DNA of 64,000 nucleotides, from contig NZ_JALJCJ010000010.1 of assembly GCF_022899935.1 (NCBI RefSeq), forward strand, positions 1 through 64,000. Direction: 5' to 3'. The position numbers and the translations under genes are program-made. Source of the DNA: Shinella curvata (GTDB taxonomy: Bacteria; Pseudomonadota; Alphaproteobacteria; Rhizobiales; Rhizobiaceae). The notes beneath the pieces are model-generated. The model searched no databases, was not told the origin of the DNA, and saw only the letters and a list, made by a program, of their open reading frames with translations. Shown piece by piece: positions 7,792 through 17,512 of the stretch (the first letter of the stretch is position 1; each line of letters begins with the position of its first letter).

Positions 7792-9857
7792 TTCCACATC
7801 GAGCGCATGCGTGCTCCAACATCGATCCGGATCTGCTTTGCACTTCGCTCGCTGGCGGCGGCCGAGACTTTCGGCCAACTGGTGGTCTCGAAGAACTGCA
7901 GGAGCGTCGCCGGAATGAAACGCGTCCGCGAGGCATAGACGTGCCGGTCGCCCTGGGCATTCTGGCCATGCGTGAAGAAGCGCTGCGGCGTGACGAGGCT
8001 CAAGCTGTCTCTCGCCCGGGTCATCCCGACATAGAGCAGACGGCGCTCTTCCTCGAGCTCCGCGGTGGTGCCGGCGCCGAGGTCGGAGGGGATGCAGCCG
8101 TCAACCACATTGAGCATGAAGACGGCGCGCCATTCCTGCCCCTTGGCGGAGTGGATCGTCGAGAGGATCAGATAATCATCATCGAGTAGGGGAACACCGG
8201 CCTGGTCGCTGGTCGCGTCCGGTGGGTCGAGGGTGAGTTCGGTGAGAAAACGCTCCCGGCTACCATAACCGCCGGCGATCTGCCCAAGTTGAATGAGGTC
8301 AGCCTTACGGGTATCCGCGTCTTCATGAATGCGATCGAGATGCGGTTCATACCAAAGGCGCGCAAGGCCGATTTCACCGGGCCATCCGCTTTCCGATTTG
8401 CGAAGGGCTGTCAGCAGTTCGACTAAGGCGGGCCAGTCCTCGCCTGTCTTGGGCGGCGGCGGGATTTCGGCGAGTGATTGAAGTGGCTCGGGGTCGGCGG
8501 TAATCGTGTCGAGGATCTTGCCCGCCGTCTGAGGCCCGATACCGGGTAGCATCTGCAGCAGGCGGAAGCCGGCAACGCGATCGCGCGGGTTCTGCGCGAA
8601 ACGCAATGTCGCCAGCAGGTCCTTCACATGCGCGCTGTCGAGGAATTTAAGCCCACCGAACTTCACGAACGGGATATTGCGGCGGGTCAACTCCACTTCC
8701 AGGGCGCCGCTATGGCTCGATGTCCGGAAGAGGACCGCCTGCTGCTTCAGGGTCATTCCCACTTCCCGGTTCGCCAAGACCTGCTCGACAATGTAGTTGG
8801 CCTGGTCTGTCTCGTCCTTCACCGTGACGAGCATAGGGCGCTGTTCGGATTCCCGGTCCGTCCAAAGGTTCTTGGTAAAGCGTTCACGGGCAAGATCGAT
8901 GACGCCATTGGCGGCCTTGAGGATCGGCTGCGTCGAGCGATAGTTGCGATCGAGCGTGATCACGTCGGCCGGCTTCGGCGAGAATTCCTTCGGGAAGTCG
9001 AGAATGTTGCGCACCGTCGCGGCGCGGAAGGAATAGATCGATTGCGCGTCGTCGCCCACAACGGTCAGGCCGCGGCCGCCGGGCTTGATACCCATGAGGA
9101 TTGAGGCCTGCAGGCGGTTGGTGTCCTGGTACTCATCGACAAGTACATGGTCGAAGCGGCCGCCGATATCATCGGCAAGCTCGGGGTCTGCCATCACCTG
9201 CGCCCAGTAGAGCAGCAGGTCGTCGTAATCGAGCACGTTCTGCGCCTGCTTGGCCTCGACATAGCCGGCGAAGAGCTGCTTCAACTGCTCTTCCCAGCCC
9301 ATGACATAGGGATAGGCCGATTTTAGGACCTCGTTGATCGAGCTCTCGGAATTGACCACGCGCGAATAGATGGCAAGGCAGGTGCCCTTGGTCGGGAACC
9401 GGGTTTCCATCTTCGAGAAACCGAGTTCGTGGCGCACGAGGTTCATCAGGTCGGCGCTGTCTTCCCGATCGTGGATGGTGAAGTCGACATTCAGGCCGAT
9501 CTGCTCGGCATACATGCGCAGGAGCCGGGCGCCGATGCCGTGAAAGGTACCTGCCCAGGCCAGCGCGTCGGTCATGACGGCAGAGTTGTCGCCGAGCACC
9601 TGCCGGCAGATGCGCTGCACCCGACGGGCCATCTCCGATGCGGCACGCCGCGAGAAGGTCATGAGCAGGATGCGGCGCGGATCCGCGCCATTGACGATCA
9701 GGTGACCGACCCGATGGGCAAGCGTGTTGGTCTTTCCCGACCCTGCGCCAGCAATGATCAGCAGCGGTCCGCCTATCCCGCCATCCGGTAGCCCGATCCC
9801 GTGCTCGACCGCCGCGCGCTGGCGGTCATTCAGTTTCTCCAGATAGGCTGCCGTCAT
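7788..9857 (-). CDS. UvrD/Rep/PcrA-type superfamily 1 DNA helicase
   Basis: 3'-5' ATP-dependent DNA helicase of 689 aa. Visible motifs in order: Q motif (LNDRQRAAVEHG), Walker A (AGAGSGKTNTL), Ia (LMTFSRRAASEM), II (VDEYQDTN), III (VVGDDAQSIYSFRAA), IV (LDRNYRSTQ), V (STIHSAKGQEW) and VI (VGMTRARDSL). I chose the ATG at 9857, preceded by TTGGGGTCAG, because the Q motif follows promptly; the in-frame extension to 9965 adds unrelated residues. It is the first gene of an operon with dinB (ATGA overlap) and the SRAP gene. The promoter lies in the 219-base divergent space shared with imuA, where the LexA box sits. It is shorter than chromosomal UvrD, so it is probably an accessory helicase for translesion repair. 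Confidence 0.92.
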   Translation of the reverse strand: MTAAYLEKLNDRQRAAVEHGIGLPDGGIGGPLLIIAGAGSGKTNTLAHRVGHLIVNGADPRRILLMTFSRRAASEMARRVQRICRQVLGDNSAVMTDALAWAGTFHGIGARLLRMYAEQIGLNVDFTIHDREDSADLMNLVRHELGFSKMETRFPTKGTCLAIYSRVVNSESSINEVLKSAYPYVMGWEEQLKQLFAGYVEAKQAQNVLDYDDLLLYWAQVMADPELADDIGGRFDHVLVDEYQDTNRLQASILMGIKPGGRGLTVVGDDAQSIYSFRAATVRNILDFPKEFSPKPADVITLDRNYRSTQPILKAANGVIDLARERFTKNLWTDRESEQRPMLVTVKDETDQANYIVEQVLANREVGMTLKQQAVLFRTSSHSGALEVELTRRNIPFVKFGGLKFLDSAHVKDLLATLRFAQNPRDRVAGFRLLQMLPGIGPQTAGKILDTITADPEPLQSLAEIPPPPKTGEDWPALVELLTALRKSESGWPGEIGLARLWYEPHLDRIHEDADTRKADLIQLGQIAGGYGSRERFLTELTLDPPDATSDQAGVPLLDDDYLILSTIHSAKGQEWRAVFMLNVVDGCIPSDLGAGTTAELEEERRLLYVGMTRARDSLSLVTPQRFFTHGQNAQGDRHVYASRTRFIPATLLQFFETTSWPKVSAAASERSAKQIRIDVGARMRSMWK

Positions 9858-10010
9858 CTGACCCCAAATTTTCCTAAGAAAAAATTCCTCATCCGTTCCC
9901 TCCACCCATCCCTTTGATCGGCCTTGCTGAATCGCAAAAGTCGACCCGTTGAAGGCGACCATCATGGTCGGGAGCGCCGTTTCGGGTGGATTGACTCACC
10001 CGCGCATTGG

Positions 10011-10025
10011 GAACAAAAAAGGAAC
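10011..10025. promoter_or_regulatory. LexA-binding SOS box
   Basis: GAAC-AAAAAAG-GAAC is a perfect match to the alphaproteobacterial LexA site (GAAC-N7-GAAC, equal to GTTC-N7-GTTC on the other strand), with the usual A-rich spacer. It lies 52 bases before the imuA start and about 154 bases before the divergent uvrD-like helicase start, so LexA could repress both mutagenesis operons. Confidence 0.88.
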
Positions 10026-10076
10026 ATATCAGCTTAAACAGCCGCTGGAAACCCCTGAAGGAGCGCACTTTCTGCC

Positions 10077-10835
10077 GTGTCGAAGCCTGCTCACAATCCT
10101 GTGCTTGCCGAGCTTCGCGAGCGGATCGGCCAGTTGGAAGGCAAAGCCGCCCGCGCCAAGGCTGTGCTGCCATTTGCAGTGCCGGAAATGGACAGGGCAC
10201 TGCCGGGCGGTGGCCTAGCCTTTGGCGCCCTGCATGAGATTGCGGGTGGGGGAGGCGGTACGATCGATGGGGCGGCGGCGGCGTTGTTCGTCGCGGGGAT
10301 TGCCGCTCGAACACGTGGCAAGGTGTTGTGGTGCATGACGCGCCCAGACCTCTTTTTTCCGGCGATTTCGCAGGCGGGCCTTCATCCCGATCGCGTGATC
10401 TGGTGCGAGAGCGACAAGGAGGAACAGGTCCTTTCGGCAATGGAAGAGGGGCTTTCGTTCGGCGGGCTTGCGGCCGTGGTGGGCGAGCTTGTGCGCCTGC
10501 CGATGAATGCCTCCCGGCGTCTTCAACTGGCGGCGGAGAAGACAGGCGCCATGGCGATCGTTCTTCGGCGATGGCGAAGGCAGAACGAGGCCTCGGACTA
10601 TGGGCAGCCGACGGCCTCGACGACACGGTGGCGCATCAGCACGCTGCCGTCCGAACGATTGCCGGTCGCGGGTGTCGGGAGGGCCCGGTGGCTGGCGGAG
10701 ATAATGCGTGTGAAGGCGGGTGAGTGCGCCGAGTTTGAAATTGGAGCTCCCGATGCCAAGGGTCGTGTCTGTCTACTTCCCACTTCTACCGGTCGAGCGG
10801 ATCAGGCGGCAGGCTGGCGAAGCCTTGCCGGCTGA
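10077..10835 (+). CDS. imuA: ImuA, RecA-like component of the translesion mutasome
   Basis: First gene of the SOS mutagenesis cassette imuA-imuB-dnaE2. The 252-aa product has a RecA/SulA-like fold (LPGGGLAFGALHEIAG in the N-terminal third, then a LWCMTRPDLFFPA strand) and acts with ImuB and DnaE2 in damage-induced error-prone synthesis. The start is a GTG; GAAGGAG lies about 15 bases upstream. The LexA box at 10011-10025 lies between this gene and the divergent helicase. The 3' end overlaps imuB by 83 bases, implying translational coupling. The canonical Walker A is degenerate, as usual for ImuA. Confidence 0.9.
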   Translation: MSKPAHNPVLAELRERIGQLEGKAARAKAVLPFAVPEMDRALPGGGLAFGALHEIAGGGGGTIDGAAAALFVAGIAARTRGKVLWCMTRPDLFFPAISQAGLHPDRVIWCESDKEEQVLSAMEEGLSFGGLAAVVGELVRLPMNASRRLQLAAEKTGAMAIVLRRWRRQNEASDYGQPTASTTRWRISTLPSERLPVAGVGRARWLAEIMRVKAGECAEFEIGAPDAKGRVCLLPTSTGRADQAAGWRSLAG

Positions 10836-12267
10836 CAAGCCGCTGGTCGTGATATCCCGCAGCGGCTCAAAACGCTGGATTTCAGCGGCCGATCCCACAG
10901 CGCTCAAACTTGGCCTCAGGATTGGAATGCCGGCCAGCAAGGCGCAGGCCATGGTCGCCGATCTCGTGATGGTCGATGCTGCACCCGCCGAGGATGCCGC
11001 AGCGCTCGAGCGATTGGCGCTCTGGGCACTCAGACAGTACAGCCCCGTCGTCGCCATCGATGGAACGGATGGTCTGGTCATCGACACCGAGGGGGCAGAC
11101 CACTTGCAGGGGGGCGAAGCGCTTCTGCTCTCCGGCCTCGCCAACCGGCTGCGCGCCCGGGGCCTGACTGCGCGCGCAGCCGTAGCCGACAGTTGGGGCG
11201 CCGCGCACGCGCTTGCACGATTGCTGGCTTCGGACACGACTGTCGTGCCGATCGGTGACATCAGCCAGGCCGTCATCGACTTGCCGATCGTTGCCTTGCG
11301 TCTTCCTGCGGAGACCATCCAAGGTCTGCGTGTTCTCGGCGTCGACACCGTCGGCCAACTCTCCGCCATGCCGCGGGCGCCTTTGACCCTGCGGTTTGGG
11401 CCGGAACCGGCGCGCCGGCTCGACCAGATGTTTGGCCGCGTCGCCGAGCCGATCGAGCCGATCCGCACTCCAGAGCTCATCGAGGTTGCCAAGAATTTTG
11501 CCGAGCCGATCGGTGCGCCGGAGACGATCGCGAAATATGTCCGTCGGCTCGTTGGTCAGTTGTCCACCCGTCTTGCCGACGAGGGGCTCGGTGTGCGCCG
11601 GTGCGATCTTGTCATTCACCGGGTCGACAATACGCGGCAGCATCTTCGTGCCGGCCTTGCCAAACCTGTCCGGGATCCGGCGCGCCTGTCGAAACTCCTG
11701 TGCGATCGCATTGAGACCATAGAGCCGGGCTTTGGCATCGAGAAGATGGTGCTCGTCGCCATCTTTGCCGAACCGCTCGAGGAGCGTCAGGTCGCCTCTT
11801 GCCTGATCGAGGAGGAGATCGCGGATGTCTCGCCACTCGTCGATATTCTCGGCAATCGCGGCCACCGGCTGTTCCGGGTCGCACCGGTCGCCTCTGATGT
11901 TCCGGAACGGTCCGTGCGGCGGATTGCTCCAACAGCGCCCGATATTGGCGAGGCCTGGGCCGTCAAATGGCCCCGGCCGACACGATTGTTCGCCAATCCC
12001 GAGCGCATCGAGGTCATCGCGCTTCTGCCGGACCAGCCGCCGGCGGTGTTCACCTGGCGCGGCAAGCGTCGGAAAGTCGCTCGCGCCGACGGCCCGGAAC
12101 GGATTTTTGGGGAATGGTGGCGGCGGCCGCGCGAATTCCAGGCAGTGCGAGACTATTTCGTGGTCGAGGATGAACTTGGCGAGCGCTATTGGGTCTATCG
12201 CGCCGGTGACGGCATCGATCCCGAAACCGGCTCGCATCTCTGGTTCGTGCATGGGGTGTTCGGATGA
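10753..12267 (+). CDS. imuB: ImuB, catalytically inactive Y-family polymerase homologue
   Basis: Hub protein of the ImuA-ImuB-DnaE2 mutasome; in other bacteria it binds the beta clamp and recruits DnaE2. The 504-aa product keeps the Y-family fold, but the polymerase acids are missing: the first motif reads [13 protein letters not shown] where active enzymes have two Asp, and the second reads [13 protein letters not shown] instead of DE. A possible clamp motif, HRLFRV, lies near residue 370. The ATG at 10753 follows TTGGAGCTCCCG and sits inside imuA. The stop overlaps dnaE2 as ATGA. Presumed SOS-regulated through the LexA box upstream of imuA. Confidence 0.92.
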   Translation: MPRVVSVYFPLLPVERIRRQAGEALPADKPLVVISRSGSKRWISAADPTALKLGLRIGMPASKAQAMVADLVMVDAAPAEDAAALERLALWALRQYSPVVAIDGTDGLVIDTEGADHLQGGEALLLSGLANRLRARGLTARAAVADSWGAAHALARLLASDTTVVPIGDISQAVIDLPIVALRLPAETIQGLRVLGVDTVGQLSAMPRAPLTLRFGPEPARRLDQMFGRVAEPIEPIRTPELIEVAKNFAEPIGAPETIAKYVRRLVGQLSTRLADEGLGVRRCDLVIHRVDNTRQHLRAGLAKPVRDPARLSKLLCDRIETIEPGFGIEKMVLVAIFAEPLEERQVASCLIEEEIADVSPLVDILGNRGHRLFRVAPVASDVPERSVRRIAPTAPDIGEAWAVKWPRPTRLFANPERIEVIALLPDQPPAVFTWRGKRRKVARADGPERIFGEWWRRPREFQAVRDYFVVEDELGERYWVYRAGDGIDPETGSHLWFVHGVFG

Positions 12268-15200
12268 ACTATGCCGAGCTTCAGGTCACGACGCATTTCT
12301 CGTTCCTGCGCGGCGCGTCGGGTGCCGAAGAACTGTTTGGGACTGCGGCCGCTCTCGGGATCGACACGCTGGGCGTCGTCGATCGCAACAGCCTGGCCGG
12401 CATCGTGCGCGCCTGGGAGGCGGCCAAGTCCACCGGCGTGCGGCTCGTTGTGGGTTGCCGCCTTGATCTCACGGATGGCATGTCCATCCTCGTCTATCCC
12501 ATGGATCGGCCGGCCTATTCGCGTCTGACGAGGATGTTGTCCGTCGGCAAGAGCCGGGGCGGGAAGGGCAATTGCCTGATCGATTTTGCCGATGTGGCGG
12601 ACCATGCCGCCGGAATGATCGGTGTTCTCGTGCCTGACGAAGCCGACGAGACCTGTGGTGTCCAGCTTCGCAAGATGGCGGACCTGTTTGGCGACCGCGC
12701 CTATGTCAGCCTGTGCCTTCGCCGGCGGCCGAACGACCGCATGCGCCTGCATGGCATCGCCTCTATGGCTCGCCGCTTCAAGGTGAGGACCGTCGTCACA
12801 AACGACGTCCTGTTTCACGAGCCCGGCCGGCGGCAATTGCAGGATGTCGTGACCTGCATCCGGACCAGAACCACCATCGACGATGTCGGCTTTGATCGGG
12901 AGCGCCATGCGGATCGCTACCTGAAAGCGCCTGAAGAGATGCATCGACTGTTCAGCGACTATCCGGAAGCTCTGGCCCGCACCCGCGAGATCGCCGCCCG
13001 CTGCACATTCGATCTCGGTGAATTGCGATACCAGTATCCGGAAGAAGCGATCGTGCCTGGTCTCGACCCACAGCAGTCGCTCGCCAAGTTCACGTGGGAA
13101 GGTGCTGCCGACCGATATCCCGAGGGGATTCCCCACAAGGTTCGACAGTCGCTACGACATGAGCTCGAGCTCATCCGGGCCATGAACTACGCGCCGTACT
13201 TCCTGACAGTCTTCTCGATTGTTCGCTTTGCCCGCTCAAAAGACATTCTCTGTCAGGGCCGGGGATCGGCGGCAAACTCGGCCGTCTGCTACTGCCTCGG
13301 CGTGACGTCGATCGATCCGGAAACCAATGATCTTCTGTTCGAACGTTTCATTTCCCAGGAACGCGACGAGCCGCCGGACATCGATGTCGACTTTGAGCAT
13401 GAGCGCCGCGAGGAGGTCATCCAATGGATCTACGACACCTACGGCCGGACCAAGGCGGCGCTCTGCTCCACGGTGACGCGTTATCGCGCCAAGGGCGCGC
13501 TACGGGATGTCGGCAAGGCGCTCGGACTGCCGGAGGACATGATCGGCCAGCTGTCATCCGGCGTCTGGGGCTGGTCGGAGGGCGTCTCCGAGCGACAGCT
13601 GAGAGAGAACAATCTCAATTCGGCCGACTATCGGCTGAAGCTGGCCCTGGAACTGGCGCAGCAGTTGATGGGCGCGCCGCGGCATCTTGGCCAGCACCCG
13701 GGTGGCTTCGTGCTGACCCATGACCGCCTTGACGACCTTGTGCCGATCGAGCCGGCTCGCATGGACGATCGCCAGGTCATCGAATGGGACAAGGATGACA
13801 TAGAGGCACTGAAGTTCATGAAGGTGGACGTGCTGGCGCTTGGCATGCTCACCTGCATGTCGAAGGCCTTTGCGCTGATGGCTGCACACAAGGGCGAGGT
13901 CTGGGATCTCGCCTCGATCCCTTCGGAGGACCCGCGCACCTATGCGATGATCCGCAAGGCCGATACGCTCGGCACCTTCCAGATCGAAAGCCGCGCGCAG
14001 ATGTCCATGCTGCCGCGCCTGAAACCCAATACCTTCTACGACCTCGTCATTCAGGTGGCCATCGTCCGGCCGGGTCCGATCCAGGGCGATATGGTCCATC
14101 CCTATCTTCGCCGGCGCGAGGGCAAGGAGAAGGTGGAATATCCAACGCCGGAATTGGAGGCGGTTCTTTCGAAGACACTCGGCATTCCACTGTTCCAGGA
14201 GAGCGCAATGAAGGTGGCGATGGTCTGCGCCGGCTTTACCGGCGGTGAGGCGGACCAGCTTCGCAAATCCATGGCGACCTTCAAGTTTTCGGGTGGCGTT
14301 TCGAAATTCAAGGCCAAGCTCGTCTCGGGCATGGTGAAGAACGGCTACACCGAAGGGTTCGCCGAACGGACCTTCAGTCAGTTGGAGGGGTTCGGTTCAT
14401 ACGGTTTTCCCGAAAGCCATGCCGCAAGCTTCGCGCTCATTGCCTATGCCTCCAATTGGGTGAAATGCCATCATCCCGATGCCTTCTGTGCCGCGCTTCT
14501 GAACTCCCAGCCGATGGGCTTCTATGCCCCGGCCCAGATCGTGCGCGACGCGCAGGAACACGGTGTGGAAATCCGGCCGGTCTGCGTGAACGCCTCACGT
14601 TGGGACTGCATGATCGAGGAGGTGGAAGGAAGCAAATGCCACGCTGTCCGCCTCGGCATGCGCATGGTGAAGGGGCTGTCGATCGCGGACGCCGCCCGTA
14701 TCGTTGCGGCCCGTGCGGATGAGCAGTTCACTTCGACTGATGATCTCTGGCGCCGATCCGGCGTGCCAACGGCCGCTCTTGTGAAGCTTGCCGAAGCGGA
14801 TGCGTTCCTGCCGTCACTCGGTCTCCAGCGTCGAGACGCCTTATGGGCGATCAAGGGACTGCGCGACGAGCCGCTGGCGCTCTGGGCCGCGGCCGCCGAT
14901 CGAGAGGCGCGCGAGGTCGCTGAACTGCAGGAGCCCGGCGTAGACCTCCCATCGATGCGGGCCGGGCATGAGGTGGTCGAGGACTATTCCCATGTTGGGC
15001 TTACCCTTCGCCAGCATCCGATTTCGTTCCTCCGCGAGGATTTGCGGAGAAAGCGCATGGTCACCTGCGCGGAGGCGATGTCTGAGCGCGACGGTCGCTG
15101 GTTGATGACCGGCGGGCTGGTCCTGGTTCGCCAACGGCCGGGTTCCGCCAAGGGCGTCATGTTCATGACGCTCGAGGACGAGACGGGCATCGTCAACGCA

Positions 15201-15527
15201 GTTGTATGGCCGACAATTTTCGAGCGCCAGCGGCGGCTGGTACTCTCGGCATCCATGCTGGCGATCAACGGGAAGATTCAGCGGGAAGGGGATGTCGTGC
15301 ATCTCGTTGCCCAGCGGCTTTTTGACCTGTCTGAAGACCTGAGCCGCCTCGGTGAACGGGATGAGAAGTTTCCGTTGCCTCATGGGCGGGGCGATGAATT
15401 CGCGCATGGAAACGGGGCATCGGATTCGCGAGAGCAGCGGCCGAAGGCTGCGGCACCTGCCCGGGACATATTCATTCCTGATCTGCTGATCGATCGCCTC
15501 AAGATAAAGAGCCGCAACTTCCACTGA
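12264..15527 (+). CDS. dnaE2: DnaE2, error-prone DNA polymerase III alpha subunit
   Basis: C-family replicative-type polymerase that performs damage-induced mutagenic synthesis with ImuA and ImuB. The 1087 aa match DnaE2 length. An N-terminal PHP domain begins [14 protein letters not shown]. The palm motifs [15 protein letters not shown] and [16 protein letters not shown] carry the catalytic Asp residues, and the fingers contain [11 protein letters not shown] and [22 protein letters not shown]-terminal OB fold includes [13 protein letters not shown]. Translation is coupled to imuB by an ATGA overlap. An 11-bp inverted repeat lies 16 bases after the stop. Chromosomal copies of this cassette are common in rhizobia, and plasmid copies are also known. 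Confidence 0.95.
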   Translation: MNYAELQVTTHFSFLRGASGAEELFGTAAALGIDTLGVVDRNSLAGIVRAWEAAKSTGVRLVVGCRLDLTDGMSILVYPMDRPAYSRLTRMLSVGKSRGGKGNCLIDFADVADHAAGMIGVLVPDEADETCGVQLRKMADLFGDRAYVSLCLRRRPNDRMRLHGIASMARRFKVRTVVTNDVLFHEPGRRQLQDVVTCIRTRTTIDDVGFDRERHADRYLKAPEEMHRLFSDYPEALARTREIAARCTFDLGELRYQYPEEAIVPGLDPQQSLAKFTWEGAADRYPEGIPHKVRQSLRHELELIRAMNYAPYFLTVFSIVRFARSKDILCQGRGSAANSAVCYCLGVTSIDPETNDLLFERFISQERDEPPDIDVDFEHERREEVIQWIYDTYGRTKAALCSTVTRYRAKGALRDVGKALGLPEDMIGQLSSGVWGWSEGVSERQLRENNLNSADYRLKLALELAQQLMGAPRHLGQHPGGFVLTHDRLDDLVPIEPARMDDRQVIEWDKDDIEALKFMKVDVLALGMLTCMSKAFALMAAHKGEVWDLASIPSEDPRTYAMIRKADTLGTFQIESRAQMSMLPRLKPNTFYDLVIQVAIVRPGPIQGDMVHPYLRRREGKEKVEYPTPELEAVLSKTLGIPLFQESAMKVAMVCAGFTGGEADQLRKSMATFKFSGGVSKFKAKLVSGMVKNGYTEGFAERTFSQLEGFGSYGFPESHAASFALIAYASNWVKCHHPDAFCAALLNSQPMGFYAPAQIVRDAQEHGVEIRPVCVNASRWDCMIEEVEGSKCHAVRLGMRMVKGLSIADAARIVAARADEQFTSTDDLWRRSGVPTAALVKLAEADAFLPSLGLQRRDALWAIKGLRDEPLALWAAAADREAREVAELQEPGVDLPSMRAGHEVVEDYSHVGLTLRQHPISFLREDLRRKRMVTCAEAMSERDGRWLMTGGLVLVRQRPGSAKGVMFMTLEDETGIVNAVVWPTIFERQRRLVLSASMLAINGKIQREGDVVHLVAQRLFDLSEDLSRLGERDEKFPLPHGRGDEFAHGNGASDSREQRPKAAAPARDIFIPDLLIDRLKIKSRNFH

Positions 15528-15542
15528 CGCTACCGATCTCGG

Positions 15543-15583
15543 CGCTAGTGCGCCCCCGCGATGAAGAACGATGCGCACTAGCG
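15543..15583 (+). terminator. hairpin after dnaE2
   Basis: Perfect 11-bp arms cgctagtgcgc and gcgcactagcg with a 19-base loop begin 16 bases after the dnaE2 stop. There is no T-tract, so it may be a transcript-stabilising hairpin or a rho-assisted end rather than a classical terminator. Confidence 0.5.
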
Positions 15584-15714
15584 ACGTCTACAATTACGAA
15601 GCGGCGTGTCAGAAGTCCTCAAACTGCAGGATATTCCTACGCTAATTTGCACAGAGCCGTACTCAGGCGGTAAATCGTGTTAAGCGCAGGTCGAACAAGA
15701 ACAGGAGTTTTATC

Positions 15715-15945
15715 GTGAGCGAACCGACCGTGGCCGAGACAACAGCCCGCATCTATCAATCGCTTGAGTCGGACAACGTGGACATTGACCTGCACATCGT
15801 TGCTCTCAAGGCGGCGTTGGCCAGAGAGGGTTTGAAGGAGGCTGTATTCGACCCGGCCAGGCTCCCGCACGGCAATCGTTCTGGCAGAAAGTTGATGCAG
15901 GCCTACTTCCGCCAGCGCGGGGTGACGGTAATGTTCTCGGCCTGA
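15715..15945 (+). CDS. hypothetical protein, 76 aa
   Basis: The GTG start at 15715 follows AACAGGAGTTTTATC, a good ribosome site. The protein starts MSEPTVAETTARIYQSLESD and ends with a basic stretch, GRKLMQAYFRQRGVTVMFSA. The sequence is soluble and helical, without Cys or a membrane segment. It stands alone after the dnaE2 cassette. The family is not recognised; some rhizobial plasmids carry small proteins of this size, but a function cannot be given. Confidence 0.55.
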   Translation: MSEPTVAETTARIYQSLESDNVDIDLHIVALKAALAREGLKEAVFDPARLPHGNRSGRKLMQAYFRQRGVTVMFSA

Positions 15946-16545
15946 TGAAGCTCCTTATGTAGCGCCCGCGAGACCGTCGCGGCTAGCTTCGTCCGGCACC
16001 TCATAGCACCGGAGAATGGAAAGCTGCCGATCATGGCTGTGACGCTGAAACGGTTCATCGAAATCCTCGCGGAAGTCGGCACGTCCGGTAATGCGCGAGC
16101 GCTTCATCGCACTATAGCGACTGGTGGCTGATTGACGGGGAACTGCAACTGGAAGAACCCTCCGGCTGCGATGATGAAGGGTTCGTGAAACCGGCTATCT
16201 CGGACTCTGAGGAGACCGGTTTGGAGGTTGGACAGGCGGCACACTGCACCCCGCCTCGCAGTACCTTTTCCATATCGTAAGCCACTGTATAGGCTTACGA
16301 TATGGCCACTATCATTCCCAAACAGGAGGCTTCCGCTCCAAGTATTCATTCGTTTCCAGAATATCGCAATTGCATCCGTGATCCGGGTGCAGGCCGTCGA
16401 AAAGCTTCAATTTTTCAATCAGGTGCAGAAAGCCCGCCGAGAAAGCGCACGAGATCAACCCGACGCGTCATGCCGGTCTTTCTTAATATGGATCGCACAT
16501 GGCTTCTTTCGGTTTCACCCGATATGGCGAATTTAGCAGTTCGAC
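15946..16545. other. 600-base stretch without a convincing gene
   Basis: Contains short out-of-frame ORFs only. One at 16034-16132 (33 codons) starts MAVTLKRFIEILAEV and then loses frame before LIDGELQLEEPSGCDDEG, suggesting a decayed gene. The main structure is the long inverted repeat at 16270-16305, listed separately. Confidence 0.5.
16270..16305. repeat. 36-bp perfect inverted repeat
   Basis: Perfect 14-bp arms ccatatcgtaagcc and ggcttacgatatgg are separated by an 8-base AT-rich spacer (actgtata). No T-tract follows, so it is not a normal terminator. The arms and spacing resemble an operator for a dimeric regulator or a recombination site. A weak ORF (16302-16652) starts inside the right arm. 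Confidence 0.85.
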
Positions 16546-17460
16546 TTGTTCGGAACGGGGGAGACGAGGGATCCGGAAAAGAAAGCCCAATCTCCGTCCA
16601 CACACGATGTGCGAGGTATCGGGGACGAAATCGAGATGGTCCGCTGGCTTGAAGAAACCGGCCGCTATCGTGTTCTGCGGAAACTCAAGGCACGCGCCAT
16701 TGCGAATGCGCCGCGGCCCGGCTTTCCAATGCGCGGCGTCATCGTCGATACGGAGACGACGGGACTTAGTGCCCGCAAGGACGAAATCATCGAGATCGGG
16801 ATTGTCGCCTTCAGCTTCGACAAGACCGGAAACATCGGTGATGTCACTGGTATCTATTGTGGGCTGCAGCGGCCGAGCATCGCCATTCCCGCTAACATCA
16901 CGCGCTTGACTGGCATCACGGACGCCATGGTGGCCGGCCAGACGATCGACATTGCACGGGTGCAGGCGCTGATCGCACCCGCCGATCTCATCGTCGCTCA
17001 TAATGCCGGCTTCGACCGCCCTTTCTGTGAAACCTTTTCCCGGGCCTTCGCGCCGAAGGCATGGGCCTGTTCGGTCTCCGAGGTCGACTGGTCGGCCCGC
17101 GGCTTCGAAGGAACGAAACTTGGCCGCGCCGTCGACGACTGCTTCGCGCTGCTCGAGGTCCTGGCCCAAAGCGGACCAGACCAGGGCAACACACCGTTCG
17201 CCGAGCTTTTCGCGGCAAGCCAGCGCTCGCGAGTGCGCATCTTTGCCGAGCACAGTCCCTTCGAGATGAAGGATAATCTCAAGGCCCGTGGATACCGATG
17301 GTCGGACGGGACTGACGGGAGGCCGAAATCGTGGTGGGTCGAGGTTGCGGACGACATGCTCGACGAAGAACTCCGCTATCTGCGCGCCGAGATCTACCGT
17401 TGGCCCGACGCCGATCCGCCGATCCGGCGCCTGACAGCTCTCGAGCGCTTCAAGGCTTGA
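16546..17460 (+). CDS. DnaQ-like 3'-5' exonuclease, probably missing catalytic motif III
   Basis: Belongs to the DnaQ/epsilon exonuclease fold. ExoI is clear (GVIVDTETTGL, near residues 65-75) and so is ExoII (IVAHNAGFDRPF). The C-terminus carries DNLKARGYRWSDG and KSWWVEV, a region seen in rhizobial homologues. In the homologues I recall, GTKLG is followed by about 14 residues that include the His of ExoIII before RAVDDC. Here GTKLG runs directly into RAVDDC, so that His is absent and activity is doubtful. The start is a TTG at 16546, right after an in-frame stop, while the family-like residues begin at once, so the 5' end may also be trimmed; ATG 16636 is an alternative. 304 aa. Confidence 0.75.
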   Translation: MFGTGETRDPEKKAQSPSTHDVRGIGDEIEMVRWLEETGRYRVLRKLKARAIANAPRPGFPMRGVIVDTETTGLSARKDEIIEIGIVAFSFDKTGNIGDVTGIYCGLQRPSIAIPANITRLTGITDAMVAGQTIDIARVQALIAPADLIVAHNAGFDRPFCETFSRAFAPKAWACSVSEVDWSARGFEGTKLGRAVDDCFALLEVLAQSGPDQGNTPFAELFAASQRSRVRIFAEHSPFEMKDNLKARGYRWSDGTDGRPKSWWVEVADDMLDEELRYLRAEIYRWPDADPPIRRLTALERFKA

Positions 17461-17512
17461 GCCATCATCAGACCGGTACAACGCCAAAGCTCGCAGCGGT
17501 TGGTAAATCGAA

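Noticed and set aside
10882-13136. Long leftward open frames opposite imuB and dnaE2
   Set aside because: The plus-strand genes carry clear family motifs and correct couplings; the antisense frames have biased Arg/Pro/Asp content and no motifs.
15637-15870. Leftward open frame opposite the small gene at 15715
   Set aside because: It lacks a ribosome site, and the plus-strand frame has a good one.
16034-16132. 33-codon frame MAVTLKRFIEILAEV
   Set aside because: It stops early and continues in another frame; too little is left to name a pseudogene.
16302-16652. Open frame starting in the right arm of the 36-bp palindrome
   Set aside because: No ribosome site, Arg/Ser-rich composition in its second half, and overlap with the exonuclease in another frame.
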